This document shows, piece by piece, positions 49,902 through 62,692 of a stretch of DNA of 64,000 nucleotides. The position numbers and the translations under genes were made by a program. The stretch spans positions 19,703,237 to 19,767,236 of the forward strand of contig NC_081553.1 in NCBI RefSeq assembly GCF_963082655.1, in the 5' to 3' direction. Positions within the stretch are counted from its first letter, which is position 1; each line of letters opens with the position of its first letter. The notes under the pieces are model-generated. The model searched no databases. It saw only the letters and a list, made by a program, of their open reading frames with translations, and had not been told where the DNA came from. The stretch is from Stomoxys calcitrans (taxonomy: Eukaryota; Arthropoda; Insecta; Diptera; Muscidae).

Positions 49902-50448
49902 TAGAGATGGTTTTCTAACGGGTAAATACTCAATGCTTGGTAAATACCCAAGTTATACCTTTTTGGGTATTTATAATTTTTCGGGCATCTTGGGTATAAA
50001 AACATTTTCCAAAAAATTTTTGATGATTTGTTATTCTTTGTATATAAACGTAACCTTCTGATCTCATAAAATCGGAATTTAGCTATATATAGCCTCTATA
50101 TAGGCTGATCTCCAGTCGGAGATCAGGAGGTCGGTCTATATGGCAGCTATAACCAAATATAGTCCGATCTCGACCACTCTTCACAGAAATGGGAAGGGGT
50201 CCACCAGAACTCATAGTACCAAGTTTCATCGACATCGGATAAATTCCCATTTTATGATATCAGAAGGTCAGGTTTATATACAAAGATTACGAAAACATTA
50301 AAATTTTTTTGGAAAATGTTTTTATATATATATAATATCTGCAAAACTATAAATACCCAGTTTTTGGGTATAGATGGGTGAATACCCGGGTATTTACCCA
50401 ATTTACCAGATAAATAACTTCTGGGTACTTACCCATCGCCCATCTCTA
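49902..50448. mobile_element. hAT-like foldback MITE with 8-bp target duplication
   Basis: Ends TAGAGATGG and CCATCTCTA. Flanks are GCTATACT (49894-49901) and CCTATACT (50449-50456), 7 of 8 identical, as expected for a hAT-type target duplication. The arms (about 49902-50080 and 50250-50448) pair through GGGTAAATAC, GGGTATTTAT, ATAAAAACATTTTCC and CTTTGTATATAAAC. The centre carries a C-type module (TCGGTCTATATGGCAGCTAT). No transposase. Confidence 0.85.
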
Positions 50449-50456
50449 CCTATACT

Positions 50457-51580
50457 CGATGCTACCCCCGAAATCCATTGAGATCTTTTCATATGCGGAC
50501 AATTTTTCGATTATTGCTTTGGATCATTATTTTTATGACATCGTATAGGGTACCTTAATTCTCATGTGGACAACTTTCATCAGGCGAAAAAAGTTCATGC
50601 TAGTGCATAATGGATAAACAATAATTGTCATCGTCACTATCTATAGCAGTGATGGACACAAACTGAAATTGTTTACATTAGATTACCATATCATCCTAAG
50701 CAAGGTCAATTTCTCCTAGTTTTTTAGCCTTGATCCACTTTAGAGTTTCATATTTGTGTTTTTTTGGACATCTATCAAAATTTAAATCGGGCCTAAGTCT
50801 AAAACATTTTATCAAATACAACATATGGTGCAGGATATAAAAGGTTCTGAACTTTATTTCAAATTTAATTCGGATGTGTTTTTCATGTAAAAAATTCTCC
50901 TTTTTAATTTATATTTGTTATCAAAAATACATCGGTGCTAAACACAGAATGCTTGAGTTAGAAACTGTGAATGATTTTTAACTATTCACAATAGTTGCTA
51001 CTTATGTCAATAAATATGTTATTTTCATTTTACGTGTTTTGTTAATCTCTTGTAGATTATTTCTTCACAAAATGTTCTTTTGACATTGCTATGAACAAAT
51101 GTTTTATTTATTTTTTTTTATTTATGTATGCGCATAGGTATCTAAAAGATAGCAGAAGTATTTTTAGCTTTGTAGATGATTACATTTTTAGCAAATACTC
51201 CACACATGTATTCTAATAAGAAAACCTTTTCATTTCGGAGATTCCTTTAGTGTTGGAAAGGTATGGAAATAAAATTAAAACACAAAATTGTAGCACAGCA
51301 TGCAAAGTAAGTAGCAGATAAGGCTTTAAAAGACACTATAAATGACAAAATGTGGAAAAACTTAATTTTTGTGGTCTGACTTAAGAGATAGTAAAAAACT
51401 TTAGGAAAGATATTTATATACAAATTAAGTCACAGTGGTACTTAGATTAAAAAAAAAAACTAGATGAAAAATACGCCTTTAAAGAGCTTTAGGAGTGCTA
51501 TCGGAAGAACGATCTAAATGACAACTTTTTTAAAATATAATACAACTATGGTGCAAGTCCTTGCAAGCTTTCTCTGGCCT
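50457..51580. other. No feature recognised
   Basis: AT-rich sequence without open frames or repeats that I can match in the window. Confidence 0.35.
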
Positions 51581-51747
51581 TAGGTTAGGTTAGGTAAGAG
51601 TGGCAGTCCTTTGACAGACTCACTTAGACAATTTTAAGTCCATTGTGAAACCACAGTAGCGACAAACCAAGGTCTCAGGCGGGAATCGAACCCACGACCC
51701 CGCTCTGGCAATCCGAGCACGCTACCAACTCGACTACCGAGGCGACC
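51581..51747 (-). repeat. tRNA-derived SINE (GTCGCTACTGTGG type), near complete
   Basis: Minus strand: GGTCGCCTCGGTAGTCGAGT head with A box TAGTCGAGTTGGTAGCG, B box GGGTTCGATTCCC, then TTTGTCGCTACTGTGGTTTC and TCTGTCAAAGGACTGCCACT, ending TACCTAACCTAACCTAA. Better preserved than the copy at 11479-11615. Confidence 0.9.
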
Positions 51748-52179
51748 TTCTCCACATAGAAGTTTCGTTCTCCAAAAATGGAAATTTTAAAGTCTAAGCG
51801 AGAGATTGATATAAAGGTTTATTGTTTGTGAGTGAAATTTTCAAAATTCTTGCTTTCTGACAACGGCTTGCAGGAAACCCTCTGTTTTATAGAAAATTTG
51901 TGTTTATGATGTAATGTATTAATGTATATCCAGCAAAGCTGTCACATCTGTTGCATGAACAGCCACATGTTGCACAAAAGTTACCGTTTATGCGCAGTAT
52001 GGTGTATGCGCTAGTGACATCATCGGTTCATTGGACCTTATGAATGAACCATTTTATCCGGACCCCTGGACAACATTTACAAAAAGTTATTTTAAAAGAG
52101 ATATAAAGTGATAATTTTGGCCGGATCGAATCATGGGAACTTAACAACATGGATTCTGGTATAAATTTAAAACAACTTA
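51748..52179. other. No feature recognised
   Basis: Unique-looking sequence between a SINE and an A-type fragment. Confidence 0.3.
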
Positions 52180-52660
52180 GTTAAAGGAATCATATATACT
52201 TTATGTACCAAATTTCTGCCAAATCAGATAAAAATTTATTGATTGGTTCATATGGGAGCTATATGAGTATATGGACCGTACTTGGCACGCCTACTGAAAG
52301 TCATAACAAAACACATCGAGCATAATTTCTGCCAAATTGGATGACAATTGTGGCTTTTAGTGGCTCTAGAAGTAAAATCCGGGGTTCGGTTTACATGGTT
52401 TACTCTGTATCAGTTAAAAGACCGATATACATACTTGGCACGGATGTTGAGAGTCAGAAAAGAAATCATTGTGCCGAATTTCAACCAAATCGTATGAAAA
52501 TTGAAGCATCTAGGAAAATTGAAGCTCAAAAGTCAAATCCGGAAACCGGCCTATATGGGGTCTTAATCTGAACCGATATGGCCCATATGCATTACCCAAA
52601 TACCTACATAAATAATAAGTATATGTGCCAAAAGGGATATCTCTATTCATTCCACCGCTA
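52180..52660 (+). repeat. A-type element fragment
   Basis: Modules with TTCATATGGGAGCTATATGA, GTCATAACAAAACACATCG and AACCGATATGGCCCATA. Confidence 0.7.
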
Positions 52661-52720
52661 TCGTTGTTCTTGTATCCACATTTCCACAGGAAAATGTGGC
52701 TACTGCTACCGGTGTTTGAT

Positions 52721-53120
52721 TTTGTTGTTGTAGCCACATTTTCATGCGGAGGTGGCGATCCTCGTCAAGCTCCTGCATGTGGGCAAGTTTGTTCCGATCA
52801 TCGCGGGAACAGTGTGGCCATTGGTTATTTAAAGGCGCCAATAACTCGCCTTGTCATATCGAGCATAATAGGCACTCAGTATTTATGCAAGAGCCGGAGC
52901 CAATGCCACCCGGTCTCTCACTGAAACTCTCCGCTCGATACCGCTGATTGTCCGCGACTGCTGTTGCAGCCACTCCGTATGAAGAATTTTACTCTACGCA
53001 ACCTATGGACGCACCCGATAGCTTGTATCTAAGTTTCTCGTGACAGCAATGAACACCACACAGTTTCGACCTAAATGCTCCAGCCGGTGTGGTGCTCACA
53101 GCTTTCCCGTGCCGGGCCGT
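52721..53120 (+). repeat. Repeat family X, first of a tandem pair
   Basis: TTTGTTGTTGTAGCCACATT start, GGAGGTGGCGATCCTCGTCA, TATTTAAAGGCGCCAATAAC, CTCGCCTTGTCATATCG, CACTGAAACTCTCCGCTCG, and an end at CCGTGCCGGGCCGT. A short inverted scrap (AGGAAAATGTGGCTAC, 52688-52703) precedes it. Confidence 0.9.
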
Positions 53121-53157
53121 CATAGCTAGATCTTGCTACCTAAATGTCAGTAAACTG

Positions 53158-53541
53158 ATGTTGTTGTTGTTGCAGCCTTATTTTTGTATGTGAATGTGGC
53201 GATCCTTGGCAAGCAAGCTCGTTTCGGTCTATTGTACCGATCGCCGCGGGAATATCATGGCCACTTTTTATTTAAAGGCCCCAATTACTCGCCATATCGA
53301 TAATGCTCGATATCAGTATTTCAGCAAGAGCCCGTGCTGCCCGAACCCTCACTGAGACTCTTCACTCGATATCGCTGATTGTCCGCGACTGCAATTGCAG
53401 CTACTAGAAGCATCCCACTATCGGCAACCTGTGGACCCAGTAGCTCTCAGCTGAGCTTCTCGTGATGACGATGATCATCACACAAATCGGAGCTCAGAGT
53501 TCCAACCCGTCTAGCAATAATTGCCATCCCGAGCCGGGCAG
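53158..53541 (+). repeat. Repeat family X, second of a tandem pair
   Basis: Same block order as the preceding copy, ending at CCGAGCCGGGCAGT. Start-to-start spacing about 440 bp, with about 38 bp of unrelated sequence between the copies. Confidence 0.9.
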
Positions 53542-53739
53542 TACACTGATATTGTTTAATTGAAATGCCCGCTAAAACCCGCACTGACTCCTGATGGGGA
53601 TAGACATAAGGATTTCTTGGACACATACCACCTGGTAGCTGTTGCTTCAAAGATCGTTCGACCCTTAAAGATAGGTAATGGTTGTCGATATATTCCTGGA
53701 AAGGAAGCTCTTCGTTGCAACTCAATCCGAGTTATGAAC

Positions 53740-54130
53740 ATGTGTGATAAACGCACATATTGCAGGGTGGAATGTAGAAGCTTTCGGAACAAAAGCCTCG
53801 AATCTTTGGCGGACCCTTAACAACAGAAAACGAATAATGTATGAAATGGCATGGGGGGGCAATATACAAAGGCCTATGAGGCTGGCTAGCGAGAACAGAA
53901 AAAAAATTTTGCGGTGGTTTCCCCTTCTAACGCAAAATTTGAACGAAGCCATATAAAAACTTCTTCCCAAAGATGTCTCGCACTGCGGCGCGCCATTTTG
54001 CACATAGAATTACAGGAATACCTACGCAAGATAGGTGCGGCTAGCGAAGCTGTGTGCAGGGGAGAGGAACAAGGCAAACCCTTAAAACAATTTACATGCC
54101 CCGGACTGCGGCATCGTGGTTCTTGAGACA
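53740..54130 (+). mobile_element. LINE C-terminal fragment, mosaic with SINE sequence
   Basis: Plus strand has HIAGWNVEAFGTKASNLWRT (53754-53813) and, in a later frame, ELQEYLRKIGAASEAVCRG followed by EEQGKPLKQFTCPGL (54007-54110), like the cysteine-rich tail at 61430-61520. Between them GATGTCTCGCACTGCGGC matches the SINE body at 54480-54510. Heavily rearranged. Confidence 0.6.
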
Positions 54131-54365
54131 TAGTCAAATTCGGAGTCCGGTGTAGAGTTTATCAAGCTAAAATCAAGGTCAGACTCTGCATTTCTGTCTT
54201 TGCCTTTGCCCAATTTTTGCGAAGGATGCTCGCACCGGTTGTGATCGAACATGATATTGGAGTTAATCTAATTAATGACAGTGAAATGGAAGGGATAAAA
54301 AAATATGTGAAGAGCAACAAACTAATGAAATAAGCTTATTGAAGTTTTTTAAAACAATAGAACGT

Positions 54366-54620
54366 TTTAAATCATGCAACTAGCGCAGAAGTTAGCACGT
54401 CTGCCTTTAACACTGAACGCCTAGGTTCGAATTCTGACAAGACATTTGTGAGGCACTTTGTCATGTAAGAACTTCTCCCCAAAGACGTCTCGCACTGCGA
54501 CAGGCCATTCGGTCTCGCACTAAAAAAACGGTCCCATAGTATTGAGCTTGAATCGGACAGCACTCATTGATATGTTAGAAGATTCCCCCTGTTCCTTAAT
54601 GGAATGTTTATAGGCATTGA
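54366..54620 (+). repeat. tRNA-derived SINE, near complete
   Basis: The head has an A box region TAGCGCAGAAGTTAGCACG and B box GGTTCGAATTC. The body has TTGTGAGGCACTTTGTCATG and GACGTCTCGCACTGCGAC. The tail is GAGCTTGAATCGGACAGCAC through CTGTTCCTTAATGGAATG. The same body and tail occur on the minus strand at 7958-8222. Confidence 0.85.
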
Positions 54621-57600
54621 TATGCATTATGACTTCCAACATCCATGGTAAGTATTGCCCAAATCGTTCTATAGCTTCATGTACAGTATCGGCCAAAGCC
54701 TAAGCTACTCCTCAGTACATTTTTTTTATTTATAATTTTTTAAAAAAAAACATAGTTATCAAATTTTATATATTCTTTCTCATTTATTTATATCTTTATT
54801 ATTGAAAAACACTTAAGAAATTTATAATTGAATGAAAAAAAGTTAAAATACAAAAAACCCTTTAGGTCCCAAATTTCTAAAGCACCCCCAAAAAACATTG
54901 AAATTAATATTTCGCTGCGAATTCTTTATTCTGGATGACACACGAACATCTTTTAGGAATAGAGGTTATGTGCATAGGTTTTGGCCGATGGTGTAACTCC
55001 CATATAAAATGTTCTTGCCATTAGCTGTCTACGGTCACTAGAAGCAATAATTTTTGGATAATTGCAAAATTGCAAATTGCCAAGATTCGGAATGGTTGAG
55101 CTTTACAAGTTTTTACTTGTCTCTTGTGTGTTTTCTGCAATACTACAGTCGATGTCTCCCATCGACCTGTTGTGTTACCGTAAAACTCACAAATGTCCCT
55201 TTTCTTATGTTTATATAGGTTTAGAAATTAAAAAAATATAGTACAATTATCCTCCCTTGTTGTACCTAATTTGTTTTTATTCTGCGTTTTGCTTGTTTGT
55301 CTTTTAATTTGGGTCATCCCATTATTTCATCCTAAATCACAGTTTCCAAAGAACACACGGTGCTGGATTTGTGCATTGACATGTGCAAGTCTCGTTTTAA
55401 TACTCAAACATCCGTTGGAAACATAGGAACACATAACATCGCCTACATTAAGTAAAAAACGCATTTTTATATGCAAAAAAACTTATTGAATATTCTTCAC
55501 TGTTTCATCTTGTAAGAAGGCGTTCCACAAATTTTATGAAAACTTTGCTTCACTTTTTTGTTGTTATTAGAGAATTCAGTCAAATCTCTCTGCAATCAAT
55601 CACATTAGCCAACTTACAAAAGCAAACCATATGAATGCCTGCTTACAAACATTTGTGTCCCATTATCGGAATAAGAGCCACATTATCTTCAAACCTTGCA
55701 TTTAATTTCCCACATCAATTTTCCACATCGTTAAATATAAAGACCTCTTACATACCTCTAGAAGGCACTGTAGCATTGCATTAAAGTCAATAAAAATGAA
55801 CTGTCTGCCCGCTGACAAAGGATGCGTGGGATAGTATCTATTTATACCGGATATACAATTTGCTGCTTGTCATACAATTGATTGTATAGTCACATTTATA
55901 CTCGCGCACACGAATATAGGCACACACAGGCATGTTCCAGAAACATGAATAACTGAAGAACGAGAACTGTTGGCCAACATTTGTCTTTAGACAGGATCAT
56001 AACCGATGGATGGATTGGTGGTCGGTTGGTTGGTTGGTGACCTACATAAATGTGTGAAACGATGTGAAGACGACGAATGAAATAGTCAAGGTTTTCACCC
56101 ACAGACGCTTTTAGGACAAGGACGTTTCAGCGAATTTTGTATTTACCTTGATGATAGTGGTGTTGCCTGCTGCTTGTGAGAGGGCTGCTATGCAAGAGAA
56201 GGGCAAAGCAGCAGGGAAATAGAGTTGTAGTGCATAAGCATTTAGCAGCAGCGTAGAAGAAATAATGAACAAGTGCATTGCAATGTGGGGTTCTTCATAA
56301 TAATCCAAATGCATAAACTTAGCTGCAGCATTGGCAACTGGCCCAGCAAGCAAGGCCTTAAAAATACTAAGTCAACTTGAACCACATTTTATCGAGCTCA
56401 ACACTTGACATTTCTTGGGTATTCCACTTTGATTTATAGAATATCCGTTTTAGAGTATCTTTGTATCCTCAATGAAAGGCACATAAACACACACACACAC
56501 TGGGACAGCTCATACCTCTCTATCCAACCACCCAACAATTTTTCACGTAATGAATAGAATACCAGCAAAAATTAAACATCTTTTGATCACACCTAACATT
56601 GGCGCTTTTGGTTATAACATTAGAGTTGACAACTCCGTTTGCTGTTCTTCGTTGCAATGTCATTCTCTCAGAAGACAAAAAAACAGCAACAACACTATAG
56701 CAGCGCAGCGCAGCAAAGCGTCGCTAACAGAGCTGTAGTTAGTCGCTGCTAAAGCAATGTTGTTGTTGTCTCCCTTGATAAGTATTTCGATTGACGTGTG
56801 GGTGGGTATCAGCGCCGGCAGCCACAAAAGAAAGAAACAACGACATCGAGCACGAAAATTTATAACGTTTGCTTGCTATTGTTATTGTTGTTGTATGTCT
56901 TTTTTAATTCATTTATGTTGGAGGCGGGCGCGGCGCTTTTTAGGAAATTCTTCATACTCACTTTTCGGCGTAGTTGTCGTCACCGATGCCTTTGTCTCAC
57001 GGCGACTAGTATAGGCAAATGGTTGGATGATGATGATGGGCTGCTCCTACTTCACCTCCTCCTACTACTTATAGTACTCTTTCGCCTATGCCTCTTTGCA
57101 CGGCACTATGAACACTGCTACTACTACAACGGCTTCTCAGCACCAACCAAAAAAATGACAAAAATTCTTGGCAACCAAATTACACAATAATCCTGCTTCG
57201 TCTGCTGCTTGCTTCTTGCACACTTGCATTTTAATTTATCATTCATTTATCACACTTTATATCCCATTTCAGCCATTCACTTTGATTATATATTTTTTTC
57301 TTTTTTTATTCGCCAATCGACGACGCCCGAAATTTAATTCGCACACACCACTTTCGTTATATCGTTTTAATAGGAGCTTATAGGCGAGCGAAAGATATTA
57401 AATTTAACCGACTTCCCGACTTCTCTAGCACATATATTTTGGATATTCTGGTGAGCACTACGATGGGGATCTATATTTCGAGTAATCGATTAAGCGACTT
57501 TGGTAGGAAATTTATCGAGATGGGTAGGGAAATCGAATAATCAATTTTGAAAGCGATAAAGCCACTACAACTATCGACTATCCCAATAAACATCATGCTT
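54621..57600. other. Repeat-poor island; candidate promoter or 5' exon region
   Basis: About 3 kb without recognised transposons. CA tract at 56489-56500, AGCAGCGCAGCGCAGC-type repeats near 56700, and GATGATGATG and triplet-rich sequence at 57020-57130. Unique triplet-rich DNA is typical around fly promoters and 5' untranslated exons; the minus-strand kinase or pontin are possible users. Frames at 56798-57190 and 57168-57383 lack domains. Confidence 0.3.
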
Positions 57601-58620
57601 TGGCAAGCGTTTATTTGTTATTCTACGTCGCGTTGCAAAAATGCAACTCTGCACACAAATCCCACAATAGCAATGTGGAAAAATTAAAAAAAAAAATCAA
57701 CTTCGACTATAACTATAAATACCTTATTATGCTTTCTACGGTGGCTAGTGTCGGGGTTTACAAATACCGACACTTAAGGTACACTGCTCCTAGGCATTAT
57801 TGATGTTATGAAGATGGATGGCGGAACCTTATCAATTGTTGCTGGTCCTAAGTCGATTGGGATTGACAGGTTTAATAGTGGCGTTTGGTTTCAGTTTACA
57901 ATCAGGACATGCATTCAACACGCTATCATCAATTCTAGCTCTGTAGGAGTTGAGGCGACTGCATCTGCCATTGAACCCGTACTACTCTGTTTGCCAAGGG
58001 AGGCTAAATTTTTTAATTGCAATGGGTGGCGGCCAATCTCAAAGGACTGCGTTCACTAGTTAGCTGGTCACCACTTCTGCTAAATTGTCTGCGTATACCT
58101 ACGTATGTAGAGCCGCTTGAAATGCCGCCCGTTCTAGAAGCTCTCTTTTATTGCTCTGTACTCTAAGCTCTATAACATCAGTACTGAATTTCTGGATGCC
58201 TTTGCACAAGATAGTGATTGGGGTGGGCTTTGCGACAGCAGCCGTTTGAAGGGTATGGAGATGTCATCTCACCTTGGGCGGGAAACTCCCAGTTTACTCA
58301 AACGACTGGCGACCACAGATAGTTGGTAGTTCAACGTTTAAGTCCCGGCTGAAAGTATGTGAACGCTTGGAGCTGTCCAGAGATCCAGAAGATCGCCCTA
58401 TTCATTGTAGGGTTCCAAAATGTGGATATTTGAACCCTTACACCAAAAACCTTTAAAAAAAATATGATGGAAGCCGACTTTAGGGCCTGACTGGCGTTAA
58501 CAAATTATCTTTTCGATAAACATTTAAATAAAACGTGCGATTTCAGAAGGTTCTAATAAAATGTATGCTAAATTTTTTATAAAAATTAACTTGTGTATAA
58601 ATTTTTAAGCAAACCTTATG
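57601..58620. other. No gene supported downstream of pontin
   Basis: Several short plus-strand frames (57808-58059, 58274-58456) have no recognisable motif. It may hold old repeat sequence, but I found no partner in the window. Confidence 0.3.
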
Positions 58621-58635
58621 TTAAATTCGGTTTTT

Positions 58636-58659
58636 TTTATTTCTATAATATATTTTATT
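58636..58659 (-). terminator. pont: Pontin polyadenylation signals
   Basis: On the minus strand AATAAA occurs at 58659-58654 and again at 58641-58636, about 32 and 50 bases after the stop codon, the expected place for a short 3' UTR. Confidence 0.6.
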
Positions 58660-58690
58660 TTCAGATTAAAGTGTTAAGTTAATATGTTGA

Positions 58691-60984
<2,294 letters not shown>

Positions 60985-61700
60985 AGGACGTCGAGTGTGA
61001 ACATATTTACCGACAGCAAAATTACTATAAGGGCAATAACAACCAGGACAGTAAGTTCACGAACAGTCTTGCAGTGTAAGGAGATTAAAGCATTCTCTGA
61101 AGATGGCAAAATCCTCATCGTTTGGGTGCCGGGTCATAACGGAGTAATGGGAAATGAAAGGTCAGACGATGTGGCGGTGAAGGTAAGAGGACTGCCGTCA
61201 ATAAACTTGGTTAACCCGAAGCCTTTCAGGTCGACACAGTCCGAGTTAAGGGAGTGGGCGAGTAATGCGCATACAACATTGTGGAACAGCGAAACGATCG
61301 GTAGGACGGCGAAAATCCTATGGGAGATCCAGATCGTGAGAAGACGAGGCTATTACTGAAAGGAAGTAAGAAGGAGGTCAGTATAGCTTTTGGTATCATA
61401 ACAGGACACATAGGACTTCGAGCTCACTTATGTAAAATCGGTGCAGCAAGTGATAGCATGTGTAGGACATGCGGGGAAGATGATGAGACGTTAGAGCATT
61501 TCCTTTGTCATTGGCTTTCGAGTTAATCAGATACTGGCACTTAGGTGGAGACATAATACCAGACATGAATCAACTTAGGGGAGTGGTATTGAAAACAATT
61601 AAAGATTTTGTAAGTAACACGGAATTCCTAATTTAAAATTATTTACTTTATAGTTTTTAGAGCGCACAATAAGCCGATTACTGGCTTAGGTGTATGCCCA
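60985..61700 (+). mobile_element. LINE fragment with RNase H and cysteine-rich tail
   Basis: RNase H part: IFTDSKITIRAI then VWVPGHNGVMGNERSDDVAV (60998-61180), with the usual active-site Asp of TDS and GNERSDD (family form GNERADE). After a frame change near 61325 come HLCKIGAASDSMCRTCGEDD and ETLEHFLCHW (61425-61515). These mark the C-terminal part of I/LOA/R1-like LINEs that carry RNase H. The frameshift and a missing reverse transcriptase make it a dead fragment. A deleted relative is at 37822-38245. Confidence 0.8.
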
Positions 61701-62124
61701 TTGTGGCATGGGGCGGATTAAAATTGTATGCGTAAGAAGATAACAACAAACCTGGCCGGCTGTTAACAGCTGTTCGCGTGAGACAGCCTTTTTAAATCCG
61801 GCTTGCCCCAAACGAGCCTCTATATAGCACGGCAATAATTTTATAGCCCGCTATTAAAGGAGTAGAGTTCGAGTCTGCTAAAATGTTAATAAAGGTTGAA
61901 TGTTAAGCGCTATCTAAATATAACGCCATCATATACGAATCGCTTAACTTTCAAAATCCCTTCACGCGGACATGCTGGCCGACCGATTAGGAAAGTATAG
62001 AACAAAAATGAAATGAAGGGTATCGGAGGAAAGCAGCCCACAACAAATTACCTCTAAACTGATAGCTGGCACGATATAACTATCTGTGGTGTTCAATGTC
62101 ATCATCGGGAAGCTCAGTTGAAAG
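61701..62124. other. Spacer, nothing recognised
   Basis: Between the LINE fragment and a family X copy. No gene evidence. Confidence 0.3.
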
Positions 62125-62380
62125 TTTTGTACACGGAGTATCAGCGGTATCGATCGGAGATTCTCGGTGAGAGAGATGCCTGACCGCATCGGCTCTTGCT
62201 TAAATACTGAGTGCCTGCGGTACTTGATTTGAAACGGTGAGTTGTTGGCGCCTTTAATTACACATAGGCCATAACTTTTCCTCGGCGATCGATCATATGG
62301 ACGGGAACAAGCTTGCTCATGTATGGAAGCTTGACAAGGATCGATACCTCCACAAAAAAATATGATAGGCTAGCCACAAA
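62125..62380 (-). repeat. Repeat family X, single copy
   Basis: Minus strand contains the CTCGATACCGCTGA-like phrase, the block for AAGAGCCGATGCGG, GCACTCAGTATTTAAGC, GGCGCCAACAACTC and the TGTGGAGGTATCGATCC phrase near the start. Diverged. Confidence 0.7.
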
Positions 62381-62546
62381 ACATGTAAAAAAAGATTCTT
62401 TTACTTCAGTCTTATCTGTGTCTTTGCCTCAACACAAGACAAGACGGAACACACAAAAAATATGCACAGAGGGAAATTGTCTGCGAAAGGACAGGATTAA
62501 AGTTAAAAAAAATTGTACTTGTTTTAAAGTTAAATTAAAATTACGT

Positions 62547-62552
62547 TTTATT
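62547..62552 (-). terminator. Possible GLDC polyadenylation signal
   Basis: AATAAA on the minus strand about 140 bases after the stop. Another AATAAA lies only 13 bases after the stop (62680-62675); either may be used. Confidence 0.4.
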
Positions 62553-62692
62553 ACTTATGTTGTACATAGTATAATTAAAAAGAAAAATAAATGAATGAAC
62601 AGAAATGGGGCTTATCCTTTCAAAAGTTGAGTTGATTTAGAATCAAAGCACGAAAGTCCAAATTTCAAATTAGGTTTATTTTTTGCAGGTCT

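Noticed and set aside
56798..57190. 130-codon plus-strand frame near 57 kb
   Set aside because: Leu/Tyr-rich low-complexity sequence from triplet-rich DNA, with no conserved motif and no splice partner.
58060..58460. Possible additional retroelement downstream of pontin
   Set aside because: Reading all frames gave no reverse transcriptase, endonuclease, integrase or RNase H motif.
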